Below, piece after piece: positions 1-10,690 of a stretch of 64,000 bases of DNA. The translations under genes were made by a program, and so were the position numbers. This DNA comes from Echinarachnius parma. Lineage: Eukaryota > Echinodermata > Echinoidea > Clypeasteroida > Echinarachniidae. Position 1 is the first letter of the stretch. The number at the start of each line of letters is the position of its first letter. The notes under the pieces were generated by a model. The model searched no databases. It saw only the letters and a program-made list of their open reading frames with translations, and was not told the DNA's origin. The stretch covers positions 1 to 64,000 of the forward strand of contig JBAMJV010010559.1 in NCBI GenBank assembly GCA_037951105.1, in the 5' to 3' direction.

Positions 1-99
1 GTATGTTTTTATTCAATAGAGCTCAGTTGAAACTTGCAAGTTATACTCAGAATGAAGTAGACATGAGTTTTTTTTCTCTCCTGATCGACATTAAAAGCA

Positions 100-644
100 T
101 TAAAGGGGTAGTTTAGTTTTGGTAGAGAGGGCGCTGCACATCACAATTTTGTTGTGAGGTAATGCAAAACTGAGTGTCGAATTTGAGAGAACATACAGTT
201 TTAATGGCAGAATAAACTTTATTTGGTCAAAATCGACCCAGAAACGGCTGAAATATCAATAAATATATCTGATCTCATAATTATTTGGGGCCCAAATAAT
301 TAGATGATTTTTAGAAAAAAATAAAAAAAATGCTTGCACTTTTTCAAAAATTTTCAAAAGCGTTTTTAAAATAGTTGTTGATGAACTCGCTATTTAATCA
401 TTATATCAATAAAACATCACATGCATAATTTTGTATGAAAAATGGTGGAAACCAATGCCTTTTTAAAAAGCGCCCTCTTGTGTTTTAATGGCTCTTTTTG
501 AAGGATAACAGGCTTTTTACTTAGTCGTTTGTAATTTTGTATATCTTTCAAGCATGGTGGAGTTATTACTATTAATTTATAATGTAACTGTGCAGGTTTT
601 GGCTACTAAAGTTTAGCCTTACCAAAACTAAACTACCCCTTTAA
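100..644. mobile_element. TTAA-flanked MITE, family A (copy 1)
   Basis: A 545-bp element bounded by TTAA on both sides. The termini are inverted repeats: the left reads AGGGGTAGTTTAGTTTTGGT after TTAA and the right is its near complement before TTAA. Full-length relatives lie at 10691-11621, 18151-18696 and 56821-57340, with a partial one at 62666. No transposase is encoded, so it is non-autonomous. TTAA targets are known for piggyBac and Kolobok; the AG start fits Kolobok better. The superfamily call is inference. Confidence 0.85.
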
Positions 645-901
645 ATTGCGCCAACGGCTTTCCCGGAAGGTGGTTTTACGTAATCACGAATTTACTCAAA
701 ATCGAAATACGTTTTAAATCGAATGCAAACAAATGTTTCCGAATAATCAATATATGAATTATAATGCTGAAAACGATTTTGAACTACTCAATACAACTGC
801 GATAACAAAATTGGCAAAATTGAATACACACAATGCACCCGGGGGACGGGGAGGGGGGGGGGGGGGGGACATGCCTCCCCCCATATATTTGAAAGTGGAG
901 G

Positions 902-1085
902 CAGTGGCGTAGCGTGGTCGGACTGATTGGTGGGGCACGCAAAATTATTGGGGGGGGGGGGGGGCACACCTTATGTATTTCTTTGTGTTTTCAAAAAATG
1001 GCCCCTTATGTTTTCTATTATTTTTTCAAAATTATTGGGGGGCACAGGCCCCCCGTGCCCCCCCCCCCCCGTAGCTACGCCACTG
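902..1085. mobile_element. hAT-like MITE with perfect 8-bp target duplication
   Basis: The left end is CAGTGGCGTAGC and the right end GCTACGCCACTG. The element is flanked by identical 8-mers AGTGGAGG at 894-901 and 1086-1093. An 8-bp duplication and a CAG...CTG terminus are hallmarks of the hAT superfamily. The interior holds two copies of an AAAATTATTGGGGGG unit and no coding sequence. Confidence 0.9.
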
Positions 1086-1203
1086 AGTGGAGGTGATTGT
1101 CACTCCCACTTTTTAATATGCATACATTATGTATGTTTGATTCCATATATCATATAATTTTACTGTCTAGGATATGGACCAAATCGCTCCTCTACCAGTT
1201 GTC

Positions 1204-1706
1204 CAGTCGTCCGGGGGGTAATTATCCGGGGGTAGTTATCTTGGGGGGTAATATTCCGGGGGTAGTTGTCCGGGGGGTAGTTGTCCGGGGGGTAGTTGTC
1301 CGGGGGGTAGTTGTCCGGGGGGTAGTTGTCCGGGGGGTAATTGTCCGGGGGGTAGTTGTCCGGGGGGTAGTTGTCCGGGGGGTAATTGTCCAGGGGGTAG
1401 TTGTCCGGGGGGTAGTTGTCCGGGGGGTAGTTGTCCGGGGGGTAGTTGTCCGGGGGGTAGTTGTCTTGGGGGGTAGTTGTCTTGGGGGGTAATTGTCTTG
1501 GGGGGTAATTGTCTTGGGGGGTAATTGTCTTGGGGGGTAAATGTCTTGGGGGGTAATTGTCTTGGGGGGTAATTGTCTTGGGGGGTAATTGTCCTAGGGG
1601 GGGTAATTGTCCGGGTGGTAGTTGTCCGGGGGGTAATTGTCCTAGGGGGGTAGTTGTCCGGGGGGTAATCGTCCGGGGGGTGGTTGTCCAGGGGGTAGTA
1701 GTCCGG
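1204..1706. repeat. 15-bp G-rich minisatellite
   Basis: About 33 tandem units of CCGGGGGGTAGTTGT, with a variant block around 1464-1600 in which CCGG becomes CTTGG. Each unit carries a run of five or six G on the plus strand at a fixed 15-bp spacing, so stacked G-quadruplexes are possible. Reading frames across it encode a monotonous GVVVR-type peptide on one strand and a PPGQL-type peptide on the other; these are repeat artefacts, not genes. Confidence 0.95.
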
Positions 1707-1762
1707 ACACGGTTTTACCATGCACACGTAACAGTACGTATAATGACATGAACATAGGCGTA

Positions 1763-1945
1763 CCCGGGGGGGGGGGGGGGGGGGGGGGGGGTTAACCACC
1801 CCCCCCCCCCTTTGACCAAAAATGACTCTTTTGGGGGGTTTGAACACCCACCCCCCCCCCCCCTTTTAAAATGGTAACTTTAGTGGTCTCGACCAAAAAA
1901 GACAAGAAATAAAAAAGGGGACAAATCATTGCCCCCCCCCCCCCC
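1763..1945. repeat. Clustered long G and C homopolymers
   Basis: A G run of more than 20 is followed by several C runs of 10-16, separated by short unique text. Similar homopolymers recur near 850, 950, 13450, 15220, 25735, 33930 and 59345. They lie inside or beside the CAGTGGCGTAGC-type hAT-like repeats. Run lengths are likely unreliable. Confidence 0.8.
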
Positions 1946-2094
1946 CAGCTCACAAACACCCATGAAAGGTACCTAGCTAGAAACTGAAGGAAAAGCAGAA
2001 ATACAACCGAAAATCACATAAAAACGAATATTAACACATGCTCACACATGGCTTGTTTTTTTTAAAAAGTTGTCTCGAATCCAATTTGTAGTGT

Positions 2095-2220
2095 TCTTTA
2101 ATGATCTCGGCCCCCAAAACCAAATAGTCTCGGTCTCGGCCTCGAGATTTGTTGACGGATCTCGGTCTCTGCTTCGTAAAAATCTTCCACTGGTGTCGAC
2201 GCCGAGGCCGGCCTCGAGTC
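2095..2220. repeat. Interspersed GAGACCGAG-type repeat fragment
   Basis: A stretch dense in GGTCTCGG / CCGAGACC words. The same family occurs at 5240-5450, 13540-13800, 14700-14880, 15120-15440, 21405-21560 and 23215-23285, usually next to long G or C runs. It has no coding potential and its class was not determined. Confidence 0.7.
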
Positions 2221-2301
2221 CACCAACACTGATTATTATTATTATCATCATCATCATCTTTGTAGCTTGAAGACAGCGACTGACGAAAATTTGTGCAATA
2301 T

Positions 2302-2480
2302 GCGACAATTTGTGGTGTGAGGTTTTACGTGATTTCACAAATTGTCGCCGGGTATGGGGACGGCGAGAGCAACACAAATTGTCGCAAACGACAATTTGTG
2401 CAGGATGCGACAATTTGTGGCGTGAAATGTTGCACAAATTGTCGCATACGACAATTTGTGCAGGTACGACAATTTGTGGT
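2302..2480. repeat. Cluster of eight inverted/direct CGACAATTTGTG words
   Basis: Eight near-identical 12-mers: five as CGACAATTTGTG (about 2303, 2389, 2408, 2449, 2467) and three as the complement CACAAATTGTCG (2336, 2373, 2433). The core ACAAATTGT is nearly palindromic. The alternating arrangement gives several possible hairpins in under 200 bp. No function was recognised. Confidence 0.85.
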
Positions 2481-2848
2481 GCAACATACCCCTCTTACAT
2501 TATACATGAATCCCCCTCCCCCGGGGGTACATACCGCCCCCTCCTTATGACAGGAACACACTTCGACGCATCTGGGTATACGTGCCTTCGCAGTTCTCTT
2601 CATCGCATGCATGCTGTTAGATTACCTAGTACGCTCGAATCGCTTTTTGTGTATAATGTCAATGGACCCTTTACTCCCTGGCATGACACCCAAAACTAAA
2701 TAAAGATATGTATTCATGAATATGAATTTCATGACACGTCTAACAGTGCTAATTATGCAAAGCACTTTCTGTCACATTGTAATGCATCAAACTTATTTTG
2801 ATTAACATATTCGAAACCTCGAATGAGATGAATTGGCTAATAAAGCGT

Positions 2849-2873
2849 AGACACACGCACACACATGCACACA

Positions 2874-2954
<81 letters not shown>

Positions 2955-3110
2955 ACATACCGAACACACACAGAACACATACATACATACATACACCCAT
3001 ACATGCATACATAAAATAGATACATAATACACATACATGCATACATACATACAGGACACACATACATACACACATACATACTAACATACATGAATACATA
3101 CATACATTCA
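2849..3110. repeat. CA / CATA microsatellite
   Basis: Nearly pure (CA)n from about 2850 to 2985 grades into (CATA)n to about 3105. Reading frames here (poly-HT or poly-VC) are artefacts. Confidence 0.97.
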
Positions 3111-3215
3111 CATGCCACAACTACACTGGGATCAAAAGAAACTTATAATTGTTTCACATGATCATATCTTAAAATTCTGTCCATTAAAATTAACCAAAAT
3201 GACACACAGGATTAC

Positions 3216-3592
3216 TTAAAGGACATAGTGACATTGTCCAAATCCTCAAAATAAAATTTTAATTCTAGCGGTTCCCCTCATAACTTGTTGTATTAGTATT
3301 AACAATAAAATCATGGGACAGGTTTCGGTTTTCAAATTCCTTTCGTTACAACGATCGAAGTGTTCAGATAAGAAAAACTCCCATGGAGTTTTGAAATCCG
3401 TGTACAAAGTGAGTGCAGTGAGTTAGTGATATACACTTTGCATTTTCGCTCATTACTTGGCCATGCAATGTCCATTTGACTTGAAATTTTCACACATTAC
3501 CCTGTGGTACATATGAGATAACAACACTATACATTGCATCAACCCATTGTCACTTTTTGCACATGTCAACAAAGTATACTAGATCCCTTTAA
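3216..3592. mobile_element. TTAA-flanked MITE, family B (copy 1)
   Basis: Starts TTAAAGGACATAGTGACATT and ends ATCCCTTTAA, with TTAA on both sides. Shared internal words are ATTGTCCAAATCCTCAAA and CATGGGACAGGTTTCGG. Other copies: 11134-11521, 19342-19452 (truncated), 24119-24393 (truncated) and 33994-34340. This copy is inserted at the TTAA that ends the left arm of the 3121-5612 element. Confidence 0.85.
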
Positions 3593-4030
3593 ATACTCTG
3601 CTCTAAACACATGTCAGTAACTAAGCAGTTGCCCACTTGACACAACCGCAAAAAGCACTGACATAGAACAACTTCCGGGACCACATGTCACAGTATAAGG
3701 GACAATCCGCCTGTTAATGCACACTCTCAGCGCAGCTCTACAGGAAGAGAGGAACGATCCCCCCTGCATCAGAGCCTGGTGGACAGCATGCGTAGCAGAT
3801 TCACTGAATGATTCCAAGCACATGGTGGACACACCCACTATTGATTTATGTGTTTGGGTAACTGACATTATCTTCATTTTAATTTGTCTTGACTTCCTCA
3901 CCTGCCTTTAATTATGTTGCAGAAATTTCCAGGCTGTGACATGTGATACAGGTGACAGTTCCATGCCAGTGCCTTTTTCAGTTCTGTCAGTAAGGTAACC
4001 TCATGGATATTGACATGTTAATGAAGTAGG

Positions 4031-5502
4031 CAGGAGCGTAGACAACGGGGTGGGGATGGGGTGATGGGTATGCATCCCCCTCACCTCACAAGGTGGGGGG
4101 ATGACATGTACAATCACCCACCCCACCCCCCCCCCCCCAAGGTTTTAGGGAAGGATTTTTTTTTTTGTGTGAGTATCTGTATACTAGTGTGAAAGAAAAA
4201 AGTAATTGTATGAGCTAAGACTTGTTAATTCTTACGTTAAAAAAGCAATTTATACATCCACTTTAAATTGTTGCTGCGCGCTTCGCGCGCGAACAGATTA
4301 TCTCAGTATGTTGTGTAACTTGCGTATGGTCTGGTGAGTATCTTTTTCTGTACCGGGCCGCGGCCACGTAGTTCCAGTGTAGGCTGGCATTGCTCTTTGC
4401 TGCTTGTGTGACGTGCACCATTTATATAAATGCAAAAGCTTCTCCGTTGGGAGGGGGGGTACACCCTTTCAAACCCTCCCTATTTGGCTCTGCCCAGCCC
4501 TCCGGTAGCTTCGCCCCTTGGATCTCATGCTTGGCATAGGCTATGTTGTTGGATCATACATAAATGCGGCATATGGTTTATGTTGGAACTGTGTATGACA
4601 CTAAATACAATATTTGTGTGTGCTTTGGGGTGCATATTTATAGTGTGTCAATATTTTGTTTTCTTCGTGAAAATATATTTAAAATTCTGGTCGATCAAAT
4701 CATAATACGCTTTCCCAGATACAGTCAATGTTAAGCCCGAATTTCCAATCTAGATAAGCACCAGATAACACAATTCAAGTCCAAAAATGCAAAGCTCCCC
4801 TACCGTGGGAGGGGGACACCCCCCCTCCCCCCGCTAAGTCACTTCGCTCCCTCGGGCTTGGTCGCTTCGCTCCCTCGCAATGTCTCACTCTCACATCTGG
4901 CTCAAAGTTGGCGCGCAGCCCTGTGCACAGTCGTTGGGGCATAAGCCCCTACACACAATAAATCATGAGCCCCTTTTGTGCCCCCCAATTAAAACACTGC
5001 TTCCGGCGCGTCTGGATTGCTTAAAATGGATTACGTTATTGTATAATATATTATATTGCTGTATAACCTCATTTTGTTTCATTATATTATGTATTGAATG
5101 TAAATCAATATTTTCGTTATATGTATGTACTGAATTGTAAATCAATATTTTTGTTATATTATGTTCTGAGAAAAATGAAATAAAACGAATTTGAATTTGA
5201 TGGTCCGTCGGACCATCTTAATGACTGATATTGGCTGCGAAAAAAAAATGACGAGCCCTCACTCCCCACTGAGAGGACTTTCAACAACCAATTCCCTCGG
5301 TCTCGAAAAAAAAGTAGGCAGGCGGGTCTCGGCGGGTCAAACATTTGGCGATGGACACTCCCCACCCCCCCCCCCCCCTCTAAGAGGAATTTCAAGCAAT
5401 TTCCTCGGTCTCGAAATTTGCGAAAAATTGGTCTCGGTCGCGTGAACGGCAAATCATCCCCCCCCCCCCCCCCCCCAGGTGTAAGAACTATCTACGCCAC
5501 TG
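4031..5502. mobile_element. 1.47-kb hAT-like element with 8-bp target duplication
   Basis: The left end CAGGAGCGTAGAC at 4031 and right end CTACGCCACTG at 5502 are flanked by GAAGTAGG at 4023-4030 and 5503-5510. It carries no transposase. Inside are a GCGCGCTTCGCGCGCG palindrome near 4276, CTTCGCTCCCTCG repeats near 4843-4880, and GAGACCGAG-type repeat text from about 5210. It is nested in the 3121-5612 inverted-repeat element. Confidence 0.85.
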
Positions 5503-5612
5503 GAAGTAGGGTATTTAAGTAATCCGTGTGTCATTTTGGTTAATTTGATGAACAGATTTTCAAGATATGACTATGGTAAAAAATTATAAGTTTGCTTTTG
5601 AGCCCAGTGTAG

Positions 5613-6699
5613 ATAGAGAAGCCGGGTACAGGGACACGCCCTGATCCCATACACAAAGTTCTGCATAATTACATGATATATACACCCACTTCATGCATAA
5701 TAACTAAACAGCCTCATAAACGTTCCCAGTGGCTCTGCTAACGTCGTATAAAGGTAACAAGAAAAGTGACCACTGTAAACAGTTGGCCACTATAGGTTTC
5801 CTCGGGAATCATTTTCCTATATCACTTTATATTGGCCTCTACATGCAGCTTGGGTCTTGGGTGCCAATACACACATAAAACTGCCATTTAAGTCTGATTT
5901 TAGTGCAGCGATCGTTTCCCTCTACGTCTCGGTTAATTTACAACATTTAAATGTTTACGTACGGAAATACAATTTCTGAAAGTGGAAGCACCGTTTTTTT
6001 TAAAGATAAGTTTGGCGAGTCGATTTTCAACATTCAGAGGCATCTGTAGGGGTAATTAAACGGATGACATTTGTATCTAATAGGGTATCTGTAATCTGTA
6101 AGACATATGTGTTAAGTTGCAAGAGGTTGGGGTGGAATCCTGAATGCGTTCAACGTGTATTTCGTCTTTCAAAACAGTCAAAGTAAAATTTTTCCGAAGA
6201 ACGCAGATACACGTGAGTGGTTCTATTGTGTCGGGATTCGCTGACCCCGCTATGAGAGATGTTTTAACAAGGTACATTCGCACAAAATAGACGCATCAGA
6301 CAATCCCCAGGGTCAAAACTTTGGAGGCGCAAAGGAGCCCTTTATCCCCGGGAGACTCAGTATTTATAGATTTGTTACCTTCTCCTCTAAATATTCATAT
6401 GTTCAGAAATCAGTACGCTTTCGATGCACAAAAGACCTCTGGGCTGCCGGTCTATTAGCTTTATTACCTCCGCCAAGGAGGTTATGTTTTCGGTCTCGCT
6501 TTGTTTTTGTTTATTTCTCGCTTTGTTTGTATGGTGTTGCTCGTGTATTGTGTGTTCGCCTGTTATGCGCATGCACCAATTACCTAGTGTGGGCCTGTAT
6601 ACAGGGTGCCCAAACAAATCGGAACGGGGCACTTCCCACAAATATAGAAACAAATATATTATGCTCATCGGATAGGGTGTCGTTTTCAAATAAACAACG
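5613..6699. other. Intergenic stretch with no feature recognised
   Basis: No convincing exon, RNA gene or repeat boundary was seen. Short open frames lack codon bias and splice context. Near 6600 the text ATACAGGGTGCCCAAACAAA resembles a Tc1/mariner-type terminus, but no partner end was found. Confidence 0.4.
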
Positions 6700-7041
6700 A
6701 ATACCAAAGAACAGTCAATTGGTCGTGTAGTTTTTGTTTTAGGGCGCTGTGAGTGACACCATTGTCAGGTTCTTTGTTTTGTCAATTGTACCGAGCCAGT
6801 GGCTTGATAAATAGCACGTACCCGCCTTTCATAGTACTGAACGACAAGCGCTATTGTTAGTGTGCACTTCAGCCGTGTGCCGAGAGAATGGCATGGTCCG
6901 TTCAATTGTATTGAGGGCAGGGAGGGCGGTTAAACTAGCAGTGACTAGGTAAAAAATTGACAAAAATTGGCACCTGACATGGTCTCACTCACAGCGTCCT
7001 TTAACAAAAACTACACGACCAAAATTACTGTTCTTGGTTTT
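6700..7041. repeat. Inverted-repeat (foldback) element
   Basis: Arms of about 70 bp at 6700-6771 and 6971-7041 are near-complementary; both contain GGTCGTGTAGTTTTTGTT (one inverted) and CGCTGTGAGTGA. The loop is about 200 bp. Confidence 0.75.
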
Positions 7042-7214
7042 GTTTTTTACTATATGAACTGCATGTGTACAATGATGTGTACGATGATGCGTACATCAAA
7101 GACACGTCGTAACCTTGCGCTATTTCTATCTCTGAGTTTTCGTTTCGCCACCGCGACGAAACACGTGTTATCCTATGAGAGACCGACTCTTCCACAAGAT
7201 AGGGTTTTATATCA

Positions 7215-8250
7215 GATGATGACGTCATAATTAAGGGAAATTGAGCATATCACCTATTGTTGATTACTGATGCTTAATCCGGTATAGTAAATGTAAAGTT
7301 ATAGTGCATATGAACTATAACTGCGCAGGGGATGGCCTTGGTGTGCGTAATGTGCGCTTGTGCGCTTGTTCTTGAATGGGAAAATGCGCAGAGCGCGCAA
7401 TTATTTTTAATACGCGCTAGCTGCAGGGGGGTGTCACTCTGCCAGATTAAACGCGATTTTTGGTCACCGGAACCACTACTTCTCTACGTTGCATTGTGGG
7501 CTACTTGGGAACTACATAATCCAATCACAGAGCAAGTTCATATGCATACGTCCAAAGACGCTTGATGGAAAGACCGACCACTGTACAATTATCGTGTACA
7601 AAGTGAATGGGCAGAGCGCGATGTACAAAATTACGACGCACTTTGATACGCAGGCTTAAAGTTTGATGACCCCAAATTTGCATATCGCGCGTGAAATTTG
7701 TTTTGCGCACTTGGATGCGCGTACAATTATAAAGAATTAAATAAAGACAGTGCGCGGACTGAGCGCGCGTTAACATTAAAATACGCGAGTAGCCATTGCC
7801 ATTTTTGTCTCTACACGGTAAGATCTTTAAATTTGAAAAAAATATTTCTCACAGCTATAATTCTAAACGTAAAAACGCGATCGACTATAATTTTTTAATA
7901 TTTTTAACTAAACAAAGACAAAATTAAATATGTAAAACAATGTGTCCCCCAGGTGTACTCAACTTGGAGATAAGCTGATGTTCAATCGTCATACTAGCCT
8001 GAATTTGCCGAGTTTAAGTAAGTTCTGATCCTTATATTTGTTTAAATTAATACTAACAAAGGGAACATTTGTTCCAAAAAAGATTCAGTACTGTACCCAA
8101 ACCTCTGGGTGTACCCAACTTTCTCCTAAGCTCGATTTGAATCTTCATTCTGTTTGAAGGGACATCGCTGCGCGACCGCCAGTGAGCTGTCTTGTAATTC
8201 TACAGTCTTTGATACGTCTCTATGGATCCCATTGTTCTCATAAGCGTGAT
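7215..8250. repeat. Interspersed repeat shared with 34.7-35.7 kb and 15.9-16.2 kb
   Basis: 7900-8220 is an inverted copy of about 34770-35130; both carry GGTGTAC/GTACACC words next to a CCCCCAGG box and ACAAAGGGAACATTTGTTCC. 7215-7420 matches 15925-16190 (TGATGACGTCATAAT, GATGCTTAATCCGGTATA, TTGTTCTTGAATGGG). The text is rich in GCGC words. Frames here, and in the 34.7-35.7 kb relative, are not genes. Confidence 0.75.
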
Positions 8251-8804
8251 AAAATCTAGGACAGTGCGCAGCAAAATAGGCGCGATAGTCTACGCACTTC
8301 ATACATATAATTCATAGAATTATGAATAAACAAACCAACCCGTTTATCATAGAAGTAGTATATAAATAACTAGAAGAAAATCTACGCACTGCGCGCTTTT
8401 TCCCATAGCCTTAACACGCAGCAAACATTGCCGTTTTGGTAAACTTCATGGACTGGCTAACATGGAATGCTGGGTAAAGAGGATTCCAAATATGGTCACA
8501 GTTTGGCCTTACACGGCAATCATAATAATTAAATCCGAAGGTAAACTATTCCAAGTCTAGATGGAAACATGAGTATTTTGAGCAAATAGGCCCTTCATAT
8601 ATCGATTATGACATCAGAAGCGTGCACGCTATTACGTTACACTTTTCAAAGAGCTATTATAATCAACACGCAGTCGTCAGACGTCTGAAAACTAATTTGA
8701 TCCATTGATATAATATATTTTACACATACATTAGAGTATTTGTGAAACATCGAACCCATTTCATATTCTTGAACAATTAAAAGATATATCAAGTTGGCAG
8801 AAAG

Positions 8805-10577
8805 ATGGAATTTGTAGTTTTTAATACATGTGCCATCCTGTGTCTACTGGTTCAGAATTATGCCCAAGGTTCTGTCAATATTTCGGTGGAAGTTGGATGC
8901 CAAGTGTCTCTGACGTGTCGTCTACCAGACGCTCTTGGCATACGTTGGACCATCACGACCAAAGACGATGACTTCGAAACACCACTTGCAAGATGCAAAC
9001 CTAACACTCTATCAGGTTCCATGTCCAATGGAAAATGTGTTGTCAATACTAAATATGCTCAGGCTGACAACTTTTATGCTTCGGCAAATAATAGTACATC
9101 TTTATTAGTGATCCATGTTGATGATGGGACACAAGGGTCTCTACTTAGATGTACATCTGGATACAGTGTATTGGAATCTTACAGCTTGACTCCCATCGAT
9201 CCAAGAAATATTCATCCACCCAAATGCAATGTTGCACCTGTGATAGAATCAGAAATCTTTGACTTAACCCATGTTGAACTTCAGTGTGAATCAGAATTTC
9301 TTGAAGACATCCAGTCACGATTGGAGATTAATGCGTGTGGAAACAACGGTTCAACAGTAGCTTCATCAACAGCGAAGGCTGTTGACCATCATACTCTAAA
9401 TAAATGTCACGCTACTTGCCAGTTGTCATTTCACAAGTGTCATGAGAGTCAGAACTGTTCTTTCCCATCCCTGGTCGACGTTCGTATTGCTCAGAGACAG
9501 ACCCAGATCGTGGTCGAATGCCTTGCTGAATCATTCCGCAGCGGTGAAACACATATTGGTTGGAGGCTCCTTGACCCACGTACTGGCGAGATTGAGATCA
9601 AGAACCGATCATGGATACGAGATGGTGGGAGGTCGTTGTTGCTGGAATACATTGGTAATGATGACATTGGTAGGGTGGTCGAGTGTCGAGTTTATCCGTC
9701 TAGCAACAGTATGTCCAGTGTAAATTCAATCGGTTTTGCAGAAATCAACGGATCTCTCAATTACACTACGACTGATTTACCTAGCTCCTCCGACATGCCC
9801 GAGTCACGAACAACTTCTGATGACAACGCTCGTGAAGACAGGCATCCGTACATAGTTGGAATCATTATCACGAGTCTTTGTTTCGCGATAGCTATGTGCT
9901 TCATGCTTGCTTGGGTATGCATTTTAAAACAAAGAAAGCTATATGTCAACGACTCATCCTTTCCAATGAACTTGGATGACACAAGTGTGAAATCAAACAA
10001 TAGTCAAACTATTTCCTTGGAAAATCTGGCTTCAGATGCAAACGGAAGTGATCGCAATGAGCAAAAGGGTAATACCAGCGGACCAATCTCAGAAGATGGA
10101 AGAGATGACGGTGAAGTTCAAGCGTCCCAAGCAACAACGTCAAGTGATGATCAAGCATTGCAGCCCGAGGCTGACCAACCTGAAGACACCATCTACTTCT
10201 GCGTCGAAAACTCGTCTCCTGAGTCTTGTCGATCTCAGAAGATGACACCAGAGACACCGAATGAGCATGACTACCATGGGTCTTCGCGTCCCGAGTTACA
10301 CCAAGCTCATATGACTACCGAAGAGGAGGACAGTGGAAGCAAGGACAAGGGGTATACAGACGACTCCAACATCTATGCAGATATTGACGAAACATACAAT
10401 AACTCGCGACGATCTCAGATGATCGCAAAGGTGACAATGCCAATGACGACAGAAAGCAAGAAGGATATTCATGTGTCTACTTCTTTCGAAGTACTTGGAG
10501 AGACCATGAATGTAGGCGAGGGAAAGGATGACAAGGGTTATGTAGCGAATGCTGATATATACGCAGAAATCAACTAA
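8805..10577 (+). CDS. Immunoglobulin-like type I receptor with tyrosine-motif tail
   Basis: A 590-residue single-exon reading frame. The start is supported by an in-frame TAA 27 nt upstream and a good context (AAGATGG). Residues 1-21 form a signal peptide. An Ig-like region at about 24-120 has C38, W48 and C116. A cysteine-rich middle (141-218) has at least eight Cys. A second Ig-like domain spans about 222-312 (C239, W253, C294). Residues 348-373 are a membrane segment. The 215-residue tail holds TIYFCV at 462-467 (an ITSM-type TxYxx[VI] motif), YNN at 531-533 (Grb2-SH2 type), and a duplicated DKGY...IYA[DE]I module (Y517/Y524 and Y579/Y586). It is probably a cell-surface receptor signalling through phosphotyrosine and SH2 proteins. 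The ligand is unknown and no named family is claimed. The absence of introns is unusual for an Ig receptor. Fragments of a paralogue lie at 14939-15056. Confidence 0.85.
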   Translation: MEFVVFNTCAILCLLVQNYAQGSVNISVEVGCQVSLTCRLPDALGIRWTITTKDDDFETPLARCKPNTLSGSMSNGKCVVNTKYAQADNFYASANNSTSLLVIHVDDGTQGSLLRCTSGYSVLESYSLTPIDPRNIHPPKCNVAPVIESEIFDLTHVELQCESEFLEDIQSRLEINACGNNGSTVASSTAKAVDHHTLNKCHATCQLSFHKCHESQNCSFPSLVDVRIAQRQTQIVVECLAESFRSGETHIGWRLLDPRTGEIEIKNRSWIRDGGRSLLLEYIGNDDIGRVVECRVYPSSNSMSSVNSIGFAEINGSLNYTTTDLPSSSDMPESRTTSDDNAREDRHPYIVGIIITSLCFAIAMCFMLAWVCILKQRKLYVNDSSFPMNLDDTSVKSNNSQTISLENLASDANGSDRNEQKGNTSGPISEDGRDDGEVQASQATTSSDDQALQPEADQPEDTIYFCVENSSPESCRSQKMTPETPNEHDYHGSSRPELHQAHMTTEEEDSGSKDKGYTDDSNIYADIDETYNNSRRSQMIAKVTMPMTTESKKDIHVSTSFEVLGETMNVGEGKDDKGYVANADIYAEIN

Positions 10578-10657
10578 AACCTAACGCACGCAGCGCCGAA
10601 TCGACCAGATCCAGTTGTTGTGTTTATAAAATATTGTCGATAAAATAGTGAAGAAAC

Positions 10658-10667
10658 AATAAATAAA
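10658..10667 (+). promoter_or_regulatory. Polyadenylation signal of the Ig-like receptor
   Basis: Two overlapping AATAAA hexamers about 80 nt after the stop codon at 10577. The next repeat begins at 10691, so the 3' UTR is short. Confidence 0.6.
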
Positions 10668-10690
10668 TACTAGGTACAATCAACATCGGT

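Larger units (their letters stand above)
3121..5612. mobile_element. 2.5-kb element with about 95-bp terminal inverted repeats
   Basis: The left arm at 3121-3215 and the right arm at 5514-5612 are near-complementary over about 95 bp, starting CTACACTGGG and ending CCCAGTGTAG. Both arms end at TTAA. Two younger elements sit inside (3216-3592 and 4031-5502), so the ancestral element was only about 650 bp. No convincing target duplication was seen, and no transposase. A short plus-strand frame near 3710-3800 looks weakly protein-like but was not identified. Confidence 0.75.

Noticed and set aside
1097-1847. Repetitive frames encoding GVVVR or PPGQL peptides
   Set aside because: Direct translation of the 15-bp minisatellite; no start context, no conserved ends.
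2749-3120. Cys/Val- or His/Thr-rich frames
   Set aside because: Translation of the CA/CATA microsatellite.
3707-3800. Protein-like plus-strand frame (NAHSQRSSTGREERSPLH...)
   Set aside because: Only about 33 codons with two competing frames of similar quality, no splice site and a position within a transposon; not enough to call an exon.
6600-6640. Tc1/mariner terminus
   Set aside because: A single end resembling the consensus, without partner end, TA duplication or transposase.
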